Assembly (NCBI GenBank): GCA_034698045.1
Contig: JAQGAU010001003.1
Span: 1 to 22,108 of the forward strand
Direction of reading: 5' to 3'
Source of the DNA: Paramacrobiotus richtersi
Lineage: Eukaryota; Tardigrada; Eutardigrada; Parachela; Macrobiotidae
Length of the DNA stretch: 22,108 nt
The position numbers were made by a program, and so were the translations under genes. Every line of letters begins with the position of its first letter. The first letter of the stretch is position 1. This document shows positions 1-9,773 of this stretch, piece by piece. The notes below the pieces were generated by a model. The model saw only the letters and a program-made list of their open reading frames with translations. It was not told the origin of the DNA and searched no databases.

Positions 1-266
1 TCCCGCTCAAGGTCAAGCAGATCATCCATATCAATGTCACACTCCTGTGGGGTCACACTGCCCACTTTGGGATACAGCAAGGCCAGCTCTTCAATTAGCC
101 ACAATTCCACGTTTAACCGTTTTTTGATCAAGGCCATTTGATGTTGGCCGTATTTGGCGGTCAGGTACTTTTTCCGATCATTCTCCACGGTGACGGTTTT
201 GTCCGTGTTAATGGAGAATCCGACACGCATGGAAGCGGGTTCCGAGAGCATCTTCTTCCGATCCAT
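1..266 (-). CDS. PPP1R14: Protein phosphatase 1 inhibitor, PPP1R14 (CPI-17/PHI-1/KEPI) family, 3' part outside window
   Basis: The minus strand reads 88 codons from an ATG at 266 to the window edge without a stop. The family inhibits the catalytic subunit of protein phosphatase 1 (myosin phosphatase in the best-known case) once a single threonine is phosphorylated by PKC or ROCK. Seen here: a short N-terminal tail, then the family core at about residues 30-88. It contains Y-L-T-A-K-Y-G with Thr36 at the place of the regulatory threonine, the basic helix L-I-K-K-R-L-N-V-E (46-54), a W-L-x-E-E-L helix (56-61), L-Y, and the acidic I-D-M-D-D-L-L-D-L-E run (78-87) typical of the family. Relative to my memory of the vertebrate proteins there are about three extra residues between K-Y and K-R-L. 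The ATG at 266 is the first methionine before the conserved core; the same frame stays open some way upstream. The C-terminal helices lie beyond position 1. The family call is firm; the exact paralogue is not. Confidence 0.85.
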   Translation of the reverse strand, partial: MDRKKMLSEPASMRVGFSINTDKTVTVENDRKKYLTAKYGQHQMALIKKRLNVELWLIEELALLYPKVGSVTPQECDIDMDDLLDLER

Positions 267-653
267 GGTTTGCTCTTTCAAGGAAGTCGGGAAAAAATGT
301 TGAGTGGTGTGTGGTGCGAACAGATAAGCCGGCTGTTTGACCGATTAGATCACGGAAATGGCAAGCGTGTAGCTTTAAACCAGCACTCTACATTTGCTGC
401 TCGATCTCCTTAGTTTCCGCACTGGCAACAGAATAATTTCCCATCCAACACACAAGACAAATACCATTCGTGCCGTTTTCAAACCATTGAGAATGGGCGT
501 GAGAAAGGAAAAGCAATCTGCATTATTACTACACAAACACAGACGCAATATGCATATTACCACAGCAGCATTCGGCCACGGCTGAGGTCGGCGTTGAAAC
601 TGTTTGAGCGGCTCTGTGTGCGCGCTGTGGAGTGGGTACTCGTACGTGTGTAT

Positions 654-691
654 GAGCGGGCGCTGTGTGGCAGTTGTATGAGCGCCCGCTC
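654..691. repeat. 11-bp perfect inverted repeat (hairpin 1)
   Basis: GAGCGGGCGCT at 654-664 is the exact reverse complement of AGCGCCCGCTC at 681-691, with a 16-nt spacer. It is very GC-rich. It lies about 390-425 bp upstream of the PPP1R14 start codon. Confidence 0.8.
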
Positions 692-700
692 TCACTTGAT

Positions 701-741
701 TGCACAGCGGGACCGCTACTGTACTTACAGCCCGCTGTGCA
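701..741. repeat. 11-bp perfect inverted repeat (hairpin 2)
   Basis: TGCACAGCGGG at 701-711 pairs exactly with CCCGCTGTGCA at 731-741 across a 19-nt spacer, only 9 bp from hairpin 1. The two arms share an AGCGGG core with hairpin 1, so the pair may also be read as repeated copies of one binding motif. Confidence 0.75.
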
Positions 742-1000
742 CTGTCGGATGTTGTCATTGAACTTCACTGTTTAGGCCGTTAAAGAATGCTTCGGAATAC
801 AGTTGTTTAGTGTGTGCAGTGAGGATTCGGATGCTGCTGCTGTACGAGTACAGCATGCATAATCTAGTTTGGTAGTTTTATGATGGAAGCCGCGTTACGC
901 CACACTGCACACATCTGGGTGCAATAGTGGCCGAGTGGATTCTTTTCTTCTCTTGGCCACTTGCGGCTTTCATGAGAGCGGATAAAAGAGTGCATGTATC

Positions 1001-3600
1001 AGCACGTTCTAACCAACAAAAAATATAGAGCGGTCCGTTTGTAGCTACTCACATAAAAAGTTACCGAAATCTAATAACATCAGATCAGGAAAAACGCGGA
1101 TCCATGTTTCTTCCACCTTTCACTAGTAAACCGCATGTGATACATATTTTACTGTTGTTTTCGTTTGGTTGTTGATTTTTTGAAATGCAGTCTTTTTTCC
1201 GTTGTTTTGTTTTTTATATTACAAGTCTACTTGCTGCTGTACCTTATGTACAAAACTGCCCATTAAAATTATGATCGTAAATTAAGCTGTGACGCAAAAA
1301 GGAAGTAATAGGTTGATAACCGATCAATCGAACTAGAAAACTCCTATGATTCAAAACCGGTTTATACTGATACCAGCTGATCACCCGACTTTCCTTATCG
1401 GTCGAGGTTCAGTTGCCGTCACCACTGTCCTACTCTGTAGCTATAATAATATTGGGTGACGCGGTATGGGACGATAGTAAATATCCCTTTGTTTGAATGT
1501 TAGTCGAACGTCAACATCCGCAACACGGTCACCGCTGGTGTTAATATCTGTATATAGGACCATTTAATTAATAACAACACTGTTCTAGATTAAATAGTGC
1601 GGCAAGCGATCGACCTTCATGCAGCGGAAGACTGCACTTAACCGCCGCTGTAGACCCCGTGGGAAAACACTCCCTCCGCAACATCAAGCAGATGCCGCGT
1701 GATTACTGTATATGCGGCCGGTTGTTCGAGCTGTTGGTCGGCGGTTGCTAATGCGACAGGTGCAAGAAAATAACTTTGTAATTCGGACGCCAAATGAATG
1801 ATTTTGCAGAAATCTCTACAATTCGTATATTGATAAATACTATCGATACAGTGTACACTCCATATAATCTAATACAATCTAGTACAATCTATATAGATCA
1901 CTGTATGACTAATTAGTAAAGCTGCAACCTAAATATTCCTTTTTAGGTATCATACAAACAGAATCTCGTCTGCACTGAGCACAAAATACTGGTTTAGCGA
2001 ACGCAGCAGATTCTGGACGGACTCCCCGACGGAGCTTTTTACAGTTTTATTACCGTCTACCCAAATGCAATGTGAATACTTTTTTACCATTTTCTGCGTT
2101 ATAATATGTTGCGAAAACGACAGACCTTTCATTCGGAAATTTCTCTAAAATTACCGATTTTTTTTGCAACTGGGAATTCTCATTCTTACGAAGTTTAAAC
2201 AGTTTTTTCTATGAACAAACGAAGCAGTTTAAAAATTTCTGCACATCCATCACTGCAACGTGTGTAGCGTTAACGTGACCAAACGTTGCGCCATCAACAG
2301 TGTCATTCTCATGCGTGTTCACAGCGTCACACAACGACCAATTACCAAATATCTCATCGCTAATTATTCCGCTGTCCATTCGCCGAGTCCAACTAATTCG
2401 TACGCTTGATCACGTCCGCTCAACATGTACGCACTATGATACACCCCATCCCATTTGTTGTGCTCATCCAACCTGCAACAACCGGCGCACCCTTACACTT
2501 TCCGGTCACCCACTTTACAGGAATTTATCAGTTTTTTTTGTTTTTTTGATGAGAGGGAAAAAATGCCACTAATCCGGTACACACTTGTCAAACAAGCTGG
2601 CTTGTTGAGCGCGCATCTTAAGGGAAATTTATACGGATAATGTTACGCTGTAAGCCTCGAGGCCCGACATCGTAATAGCCGGTCAAGACTGGGGAGAATG
2701 TGTCAGGGCAATTGGCCAGTGATTACCTGGAAACGACAGCGGACGATGTCGGCACTCTCTCGGAGGCCGCAGTAGCAATCGGATATGCTGATTTGCGTGA
2801 TTTGCCGGAGAGATTGGCGGGATGTTTTGCATATTTCATTTTGGCATTCCCACCAAAAATTTAATGTGAATTAAAACAGGAAGCCTGGAGGGATCTTGGA
2901 GTGTCGCGCGCTGGCTATCAGTGTCAAGAAGGGCGATTGACATTTGCGATATCAAAATTTTTTAATGCGACATAATCCATAGAATGTATACATTGTACAC
3001 CCATAGTAAACTGGTTCATAGAAAAAACAGAATTTAAGCACGATATATAAGTGAGGCACGTACTGTTAACGAGCAACGTATACGCGTCCACTAGTATACG
3101 AGCCGCAAACAGTGAAAAAACTTAACTGCATCCATTGTACAGATCTGTAGTAGCTATGATTGAGTGACCCGTTGTATGTATCTTTGCATCGAAACCTTTC
3201 AAAAAGCCGCTTGTAAAGTCGCCTTATTATTTCTGAATGTCTCGCGGAACGCGGTCCGCACATACCGGCACAATGAATTGTGGACATTGTTAACGCAACT
3301 TTTCAGTAGGCATGTAACCAAATTACGGGCTGAAGCAGAGATGAAAACACTGTGAACACATAATTAATTGTAAGTACTGGTATCTGATGAGACAAGATAA
3401 TTGTCGAGGAAATAGTTCTATTTCATCAAAGGCTTCAACTGCAGAAGCAGCTCTGAGCATCAAAACGAGCTCGAGCCGTCTTTCTTACAGTGTTAAAAGG
3501 AACATTTACGAATTGTATTATATCGTGTTTTTAGCTAGAAATCCAGAATCAACTATTTCTACCATAATAATAATTATGTAGCACGCGATGTATAGGGCAC
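1001..3600. other. Gene-poor AT-rich spacer
   Basis: I can support no gene here. Short open frames of 60-90 codons exist on both strands (for example 1950-2132 minus and 2300-2572 plus) but none has a recognisable domain, a coding-like base composition or splice-consistent neighbours. The stretch 2640-2870 is the exception in composition: it is more GC-balanced, has an uninterrupted plus-strand frame of roughly 60 codons with protein-like residue use, and includes a 10-bp inverted repeat. It could be a decayed exon or a mobile-element scrap. Confidence 0.5.
2664..2752. repeat. 10-bp perfect inverted repeat
   Basis: CCGACATCGT at 2664-2673 is the exact reverse complement of ACGATGTCGG at 2743-2752, with a 69-bp spacer. 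No flanking target-site duplication was seen. It may be a fortuitous repeat or the ends of a very small element. Confidence 0.5.
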
Positions 3601-3606
3601 CACCGA

Positions 3607-3615
3607 TATATAAAA
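3607..3615 (+). promoter_or_regulatory. Orphan TATA box
   Basis: TATATAAAA on the plus strand, followed about 35-45 bp later by a GCAGTC-type initiator-like sequence. No coding region follows on the plus strand before the 3' end of the exchanger gene, which points the other way. Either it drives a non-coding transcript or it is chance in AT-rich DNA. Confidence 0.3.
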
Positions 3616-3930
3616 CGGCATTTTTCGCTTCGTTCGTTTTGTCGCCCGCAGTCTCTTTACAGTTCGATACCGTACGGCGTATGCCGCGTTTCTCATTCTT
3701 TTACTGCTTAAACCATAACCTTTAAACACAATTGTAATCAAGTCATTATTACAATGCCAATCAACCATTACTCTTTTTAAAAAAACAAGAACATGTCAAA
3801 ATAGAATAAAATCACCAATTTTCCGGGGAAGTTACAAAAAAATCACCCATTTCTACAGCATCAGATGCTAAAAACGTTTCCACCAACCTATCACAGATCT
3901 GTAATAACAACAGTTTTGTTTTCTCTCTTT

Positions 3931-4175
3931 TCACATGAGAACGCCCAGGGCGGTGGGAATGGCCAGCCCCAGGAAGACGACATACAGCCCCAGGAGGATG
4001 CCCCCGTATACCCGCCCCAACCGGAAGCGGGCGAAGAGGATGAAGACCAGGGAGAAGCACAGCGACAGCATCAGGGCACCCGCCGAGAGCAGCGACAAGG
4101 AGGTCGTCTGGACCGGGAAGGGGTTGACGGTGGAGGTGGCGAAGCAGAAGGAGGTGCCCACGCCCAGCAGCAAAT
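3931..4175 (-). CDS. SLC8B1: NCLX exon 12 (C-terminal exon)
   Basis: This is the last coding exon, entered after a CTAG acceptor (intron 11 ends at 4176). It completes an Asn codon split across the junction and codes for 81 further residues before TGA at 3933-3931. It covers the end of the alpha-2 region (N-L-L-L-G-V-G), a loop with N-P-F-P-V, and two final membrane segments flanking the R-F-R-L-G-R-V-Y-G-G motif that marks the NCLX/CCX branch rather than plasma-membrane NCX. It is strikingly GC-rich against its flanks. I see no AATAAA on the minus strand immediately downstream. Confidence 0.9.
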
Positions 4176-7100
4176 CTAGAATTCACATATAATGTGATTT
4201 ATATTTCGTAATGCGGTGCGTTTTTGCCGTGGTATTGCAAGACGCACACAGTTTATCATCCATCGTAAAAGCTTCAACGGCACATTGTCGCTTCCTGGTT
4301 CCTTCTAATTTTTTGTGAATTTTTGAAATTTTTGCTTAATTTCTCTGTTGGTATTAGCCACACAATTCTGTTTGTAATTATTGGTTTGTAATCGGTATTA
4401 GACTGATTACTACATACGTATGCATGGAATTTCAATATTATTAAATTGTATAATTTGGATAAATTTAATTTCCATCCAGGCAGATAAAACATATTGAAAA
4501 AACCATTATTATTCAAAAAAGTTGAACATCATTATTATATTAATCTAAAACATTGTTATTCAAAAGAACCTGTAAATTTTAATGGGATAACGCTGTGTTC
4601 GTTCCCAGAGTACAAACCAAACGCTTTTTCACAGGTTAATTTAAAAACAATACCCGATTATCATTAAAAGTCCCACACAAAAAACACAATCACGCCACTT
4701 ACTCATCATGGGTCCAGCAAACACCGCCGAAATGCCCACCCGGGGCGAACCCCGTCGCGCCATCGAGGTATCCGCAATAAAGTCTACAACACCCCCGACA
4801 ACACGTGTCATTCAAGCCAGTCATTCACGCAAATCCTCGTGAATCACAGTCGACGTTAAGAAATCAAAGCTCCCCTACCGGGTATGCTGTTGCCCCATGC
4901 CAGCACCGTCAATCCCAGAATGGTCGTCTTAATGTTCAACGCAATCCCCACGGTCTGTAGAGAGGCGACAATCTCGTTGGCTGTCAGGTACACCCACACG
5001 CAGGCACCGAAAAAGCCCAGATAGGCAAACACCTACGAAACACAGTGTACACTCGCAGTCATAAAGCAGACGGAATGAAAATTATCCAATTTAAAAACCA
5101 CCACTATATCAAACGTTAGAGAATTAAATAAATACACAAAATTACTATGTTGACAATTGTAATTAAACCATTAAATAAAATTACTATGTTGTCAATTGTA
5201 ATTAAACAAATAAATAAAAATAAATTACTATGTTGTCAACTGGAATTCAACAAATAAATAAGATTACTATGTTGTCAGCTGTAATTAAACAAATAAATAA
5301 GATTGCTATGTTGTCCATTGTAATTAAACAAATAAGTAAAATTACTATTGTGCAAATTGTAATTAAACAAAAAATCCTGTTACAACAAGCCATACAACAT
5401 TCTGTATAGAACACTCCTCACATGCGGAACATCACGGAAATTTCAAACAAATGTCGAAAAGAATTAAAAAATGCGACAAAACAAGCTGAAACCACAGGAG
5501 AAAATGTAGGGATTTCTAATTTTCTGTTGACTCACAATGTGATACCACGGGGGTTCCGTGACATGGGACGTGAAGAAGACGAACGCGGCCACCAGGAGCG
5601 CGATGAGCAGCGCCAAAGCCCACGTGGGGAAGACATTACTCAGAGTCGAATCAATAGCACCTGTAAGAAAACTAACCGTTTCCTTGATGCACTGAAGGAA
5701 AACCAAGATATTCATACAGCACCTGGCACGAGAACCACGACCAACATGGGCAGCGTAACGCAGTTGATGACGCGCAGCACCTTGGACCAGCGCTGCTGGG
5801 GGTCCTCCTGTTTGCTCACCACCACCGGCACGGTCATGTTGAGGATGATTTCGAAGGGGATCTGCAAAAGGGGATTAACGCCCATATAGAATTTTAATAC
5901 TTTATAATGTCTGTTGCATAATGGTTTAAAGAATTCAACGTTTTCATACAATTCAATTTTTTGCGGAATTTCATACAAGAAATAAAATGAGTCTATTTCG
6001 CAATATTTTTCAAAATTCAAGGTTTTCATACAATTCAAAATTTTTGCGGAATTTTGATACACATAAACAAAATGAGTCTCTTTCATAATAGTTTCGAAAA
6101 GTCAAGGTTTTCATACAATTCAAAATTTTCCCAGAATTTTTATAAAAATAAATAAAATGAGTCTATTTCGTAATATTGTACAAATTTCAAAAATTTTCTG
6201 GGGAATTTTTATAAAAATAAATAAAATGAATCTGCCGTAAAATTGTATAAAATTCAAGGTTTTCATACAATTCGAATTTTTTTCGGAATTTTTATAAAAA
6301 TAATAAATAAGTCTGTTTCGAATATTTTAAAACATTCAAGGTTTTATACAATTCAAAATTTGTGCGGAATTTGTGTTCAAATAAATAAAAATGACTCTGA
6401 CGATAATCTAGGTACGAAAACTAAAAACTTATTAAAAAAGGACAAAACGTTATAAAACTGTAGTGAACAAATACTGTTATAGAAATGCACTAGAACACAT
6501 TAAGGAAAAAACCAGTACAGTACACAGAAAGGAATTTCAGCAGAATGGTACAGATAATCACTCAATTTCCAGCAAAAACTAAGAAACTCTACATAAACCG
6601 TCCAACCCGGTTGACGTACCGCGACAATACACCGGACCTTCCTCCAGAGGGTCAGCCGCTTAAACCGAAAGGTCTCCTGCGGGAGAAGACCCCGGATAAA
6701 GTCCCCGTACCACGTGATCCGTCCGGATCCGGCCAGGAGAATCAATGGCACATCATCCTCATCGCCGCGTTCCTCGTGCGGTGACGGCGACATGACGTGT
6801 GAATCATCGTCCGGCACCAGGTCATCGTCGCTGCCGGTGGGCGGCAGGTTGGTGATGCTGTCGTTACCCACCAGGAACTTGGCCGCGGTGTTGGCTGTAT
6901 GTGTCAGTGTAAATATTACGTTGCTGTTTGTAAGAAACAGGAAATACAATTGGTTTCCTGTCTCTGACGGAAACGTCATATTTATGTGTAATTAAACAAC
7001 AGAGAAAAAATTTCACTTCAGCTTTTTACCAAACAAATTTAAACTTAAAAAAATATCTTTACAGAAACAGATAGAAAAACTAAAAAAATTAATACAGAAG

Positions 7101-9105
7101 AACTATATAAAACTGCGTTCAACCTCGACTGAATGTACAATTTAAAACAAGTTACCTTGAATTTAATTTCCTTAAAATCAACTGTAGAATTATTAAAAAT
7201 CTACATTTACCAACTTAAAAACCTTCCAGCAGTGATACTACAGTATGACTTCAACTATAATATAGTAGAAAGAAGCTGAAAAATGAAACTATTATTAGAT
7301 ACATATTGAACGTTTAATTTGATTAATTACAATAAAAAATTTTCGGAAAATATTCCCAGTCAATCAGAATTTCGAGAAAGAAACTTCTTTTCATAATCCA
7401 TATATTTAATTGATTAATCATAATATTAAGCTGTAATTTTACCTTACTTCTTCGCTAGAACAAACAGTTATTTTGACGCTTGGTTTTACTAACAATTCAC
7501 TCCATATTCACCGAAATCTGCGGAAAATACCAAAAGACTGACCGCACTTACGATAGCACTGTTTGCGGATGATACGTCCGCCCACGGCGACCACAACGTA
7601 CGCTCCATACAAACACAGAAACCCAATAGCTTCGGCCAAATAGATGCGCCCGCGACACAGAATAACGATGATCCACACCACACCGGCAATGTAGAAGGCT
7701 ACGTCACGCAGGAAGGGCCGGCGCATGATGGTGAAGGGCGCCAGGATGCTGACGGCGGCGCCCACGACTGTTGTGACGAAGATCCCGCCACCTAATCACA
7801 CAGGTATGCAATACAAACAACACTACGCAAATGTTTAAAATATCATGAAATATGACAGTAAAAGACGTATTTTATCAAATAAACCATCGAATTTCAAAAT
7901 TGTTCTCTACCTAATCGTACCGCAAGGAAAATGCAAGAAAAACGTAATAAAAAACACTAAAAATAAATTCAAGAAACGATATGTGAAAATCAAAGTAAGC
8001 AGGTAATAAAAAATTAAAATAAAAGTAAAAGTAAAGTAAAATTAAATTAAAAACTAAATTTTCTGGAAATACATGCACATGAAACTCTTTAAAAAATTGA
8101 AAAAAAATTCGAGAATATTATCGGCATTGCTTGAATAATACATTAACTCGGAAGGAAACAATTATAATGTTTAATGTAATTAATTAATGTAATATTCTCA
8201 GAAAATATTCCCATCTTACCAATAAGCTCTCCAATCGCCAACCCCGGATCCCCACTGGACGAATGCACCGCAATAATCGATGACATAATATCCGGAGCCC
8301 CATTTCCAAATGCTAGAAACGTCACACCGTGCAAAACAACAAAAGTCAAGGAAACCACAAAAAAACGACATTTCCACATAATAAATCACAAGAAAAAGGA
8401 TATTGCTAGATTTTCGCTGAGATGTAGATTCTTGGCGATCATGGTCAAAGACGGGCATAAGCTGCAACAAAGATTCACCCAATGCGGAGCGAGAAAACGC
8501 AGCCAAAGTCGTCGAACCCACGAGGAACTCTCGGGGAGTCCTCGCACTTACTAGTTGTCCGCGGCCAATCCGCAGGCGATAAACAGGACAAGAATCCATA
8601 GAAACTGTGGGAAATCAATTAAAAGTATGAATTTCACGTCGGGAAGTGGAGGAGGGAAGAGCTATTACGGTTAATGTGACGGCCAAGGGGATCAGGGAAT
8701 CTCCCAGCCAGCAGTAGTACAACTCCAAATACGGAATGTATCCTTCGCCTACGCAGTTGGGATCAGTCTGCACCGTGTAGCAGGCATTGTACCCGATCTC
8801 CCGGTTGAATTTGATGATGTCGTAACACTACAAATCAAAAACGAAGTTTTACCCGATTTCCGCCTCGAATCGTCCCAAGTCAAGCGAAAACCCAGCAAAA
8901 TCGTATTTTGGCATTTTTAATTTCAAAACTGGAAAATTTTGATTTATAAATATTTGCAAAATTTTTACTAATTTTTTTAAATTTTTTGTGATTTTTTTAG
9001 GAATTATTCTGCAGCTTTTACAGTTTTTTGAGTTACCTCGGTGCTGTTGGTTGTATTGGTCCCAATATCCGCCAGGAAGCGTCCCACAATTTCCGGGAAC
9101 GGCAT
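3931..9105 (-). CDS. SLC8B1: Mitochondrial-type sodium/calcium(/lithium) exchanger NCLX, 12 exons
   Basis: Twelve exons join in phase on the minus strand: 9105-9037, 8827-8669, 8604-8552, 8461-8404, 8328-8220, 7791-7552, 6894-6620, 5861-5723, 5660-5536, 5032-4879, 4783-4703, 4175-3931 (stop TGA). The sum is 1707 nt, 568 residues, close to human NCLX in length. NCLX exports Ca2+ from the mitochondrial matrix in exchange for Na+ or Li+. Visible landmarks are the N-terminal cysteine cluster (exon 2), alpha-1 repeat G-V-T-F-L-A-F-G-N-G-A-P-D-I (exon 5), R-P-F-x-R-D-V-A-F-Y and C-R-G-R-I (exon 6), an acidic cytosolic loop (exon 7), E-I-I-L-N-M-T-V-P-V-V (exon 8), alpha-2 repeat A-W-G-N-S-I-P-D (exons 10/11), and a C-terminal R-F-R-L-G-R-V-Y-G-G segment (exon 12). 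Cation-binding Asn and Asp of both repeats are kept. All introns are GT-AG except intron 4 (AT-AC). The start is the first Met after an in-frame TGA; an upstream out-of-frame leader is discussed in the findings. Confidence 0.92.
4176..4702 (-). other. NCLX intron 11
   Basis: GT-AG intron of 527 nt, donor GTAAGT at 4702, acceptor TTCTAG ending at 4176. It is AT-rich. No nested gene or clear repeat was found in it. Confidence 0.85.
5125..5372. repeat. 39-bp minisatellite in NCLX intron 9
   Basis: Six imperfect tandem copies. The marker TTRCTAT begins at 5142, 5181, 5225, 5264, 5303 and 5342, so spacing is 39, 44, 39, 39 and 39 bp. Each unit holds TTACTATGTTGTC, then an AATTGTAATTAAAC-like run, then AAATAAATAA. 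It lies wholly inside intron 9 (5033-5535). Confidence 0.9.
5931..6403. repeat. About 80-bp minisatellite in NCLX intron 7
   Basis: About six diverged tandem units marked by a RAGTCTRTTTCG-like block preceded by AAATAAAATG. Blocks occur near 5989, 6073, 6160, 6228, 6309 and 6393, giving spacing of roughly 84, 87, 68, 81 and 84 bp. Each unit also has CAAGGTTTTCATACAATTC and a GCGGAATTTTTAT-like segment. It occupies most of intron 7 (5862-6619). Confidence 0.88.
6895..7551 (-). other. NCLX intron 6
   Basis: GT-AG intron of 657 nt (donor GTAAGT at 7551, acceptor ATACAG ending at 6895). Very AT-rich, with no gene or ordered repeat that I can see. Confidence 0.85.
7792..8219 (-). other. NCLX intron 5 with A-rich low-complexity run
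   Basis: GT-AG intron of 428 nt (donor GTAAGA at 8219, acceptor ATTAG ending at 7792). On the plus strand 7930-8060 is a run of A-rich, purine-heavy simple sequence built from AAAATAAA, AAAGTAAA and AAATTAAA words. Confidence 0.85.
8329..8403 (-). other. U12-type AT-AC intron (NCLX intron 4)
   Basis: Read on the minus strand, the 75-nt intron starts ATATCCTTT (8403 downwards), an exact match to the U12 5' splice site, and ends in AC at 8329. TTCCTTGAC (8353-8345), an exact match to the U12 branch-site consensus, lies with its branch A 17 nt before the 3' end. Removing exactly this piece joins S-E-N-L-A to G-V-T-F-L-A-F-G-N-G-A-P-D in phase 0, giving the conserved alpha-1 helix. No GT-AG choice restores it. 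Confidence 0.93.
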
Positions 9106-9203
9106 TTTTGCGCAAAAAAGATGCCAGAAGCGAGACAACTCGTGATAAACCAAACCTAATCATGAGTGTCCAAATAAAAAGAATCCAACCCATACAACGG
9201 TTG

Positions 9204-9213
9204 CCTTTTTATA
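9204..9213 (-). promoter_or_regulatory. TATA box of NCLX gene (minus strand)
   Basis: TATAAAAAGG on the minus strand, about 100 bp upstream of the NCLX start codon at 9105. A transcript starting 25-30 bp downstream (about 9180) would include the chosen ATG. This spacing resembles that of the candidate TATA of the divergent PC4 gene. Confidence 0.5.
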
Positions 9214-9410
9214 GATTACAGATGACAAGACCCCATGACATTCCAGTGGGTTATCGTGTTGACTCTCACCAGATAACATGAACTAGATAAGTCAAAATTA
9301 ATCATTTTTCAACAAAGGGGAACAAGATACAGTGGGTAATCATTGCGAAACGTCCACCAAACTGTGCTAGAAACTTTCCAACCGCGGACCGCACGCTACA
9401 GAATTTAAAA

Positions 9411-9450
9411 CAGCATGCTGCAATGCAGCTGCATGTCACAAAACTGCAGC
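9411..9450. repeat. Cluster of perfect palindromes in the divergent spacer
   Basis: CAGCATGCTG (9411-9420) and ATGCAGCTGCAT (9423-9434) are perfect palindromes 2 bp apart, followed by CTGCAG (9444-9449). The second contains the E-box CAGCTG. They sit between the two divergent genes and are candidates for sites bound by dimeric factors. Confidence 0.6.
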
Positions 9451-9765
9451 ATCAGACTTCAGAAACCGCAAGAAAATGCAAACAAATCAAAATGCAAAAT
9501 CTACCGGAAGTGGCGCAGCGGGCTGAAGCACACTTTCCGATGTCTTATTGCCACACGCCTCGGATGTCGCCCAGGTAGGTGCTGAGCATGCGAGCCGTCA
9601 CCCGCCCAAAAGCTGCATTCTGTCTTTCGAAAACATGATCAAGCGTGAAGCGCGCAAATCCACAGCTGAAACTCAGCAGCAGAGTGCCATCTTGTTTTTT
9701 TGGACTTCGATGAGTTCGAACGTTGGATTTCCGCCAGAGATTCAGTGGAAAGTGACCAACGCTTG

Positions 9766-9773
9766 TATATATT
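9766..9773 (+). promoter_or_regulatory. Candidate TATA box of PC4/SUB1 gene
   Basis: TATATATT about 100 bp before the PC4 start codon. The sequence between is AT-rich at first and becomes Kozak-like (CACCACCATGA) at the ATG. Confidence 0.4.

Larger units (their letters stand above)
267..1000. other. Upstream region of the PPP1R14 gene with two adjacent hairpins
   Basis: There is no convincing coding exon here. It should hold the promoter and 5' UTR of the minus-strand phosphatase-inhibitor gene. It is more GC-rich than the spacer further right and contains two perfect inverted repeats close together (654-691 and 701-741), listed separately. Short open frames across it show no recognisable protein signature. 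Confidence 0.5.

Noticed and set aside
3812-4186. 124-codon minus-strand frame over NCLX exon 12
   Set aside because: It is the wrong frame; the exon reads in another minus-strand frame that matches the NCLX C-terminus and fits the splice phase.
6500-6979. Whole 159-codon minus-strand frame as a single exon
   Set aside because: Only 6894-6620 is exon 7 of NCLX; both ends extend into intron sequence, as phase and splice sites show.
8143-8379. Continuous minus-strand frame running into G-V-T-F-L-A-F-G-N-G-A-P-D from upstream
   Set aside because: Its first part lies inside the AT-AC intron; the spliced join to S-E-N-L-A matches the family and the read-through does not.
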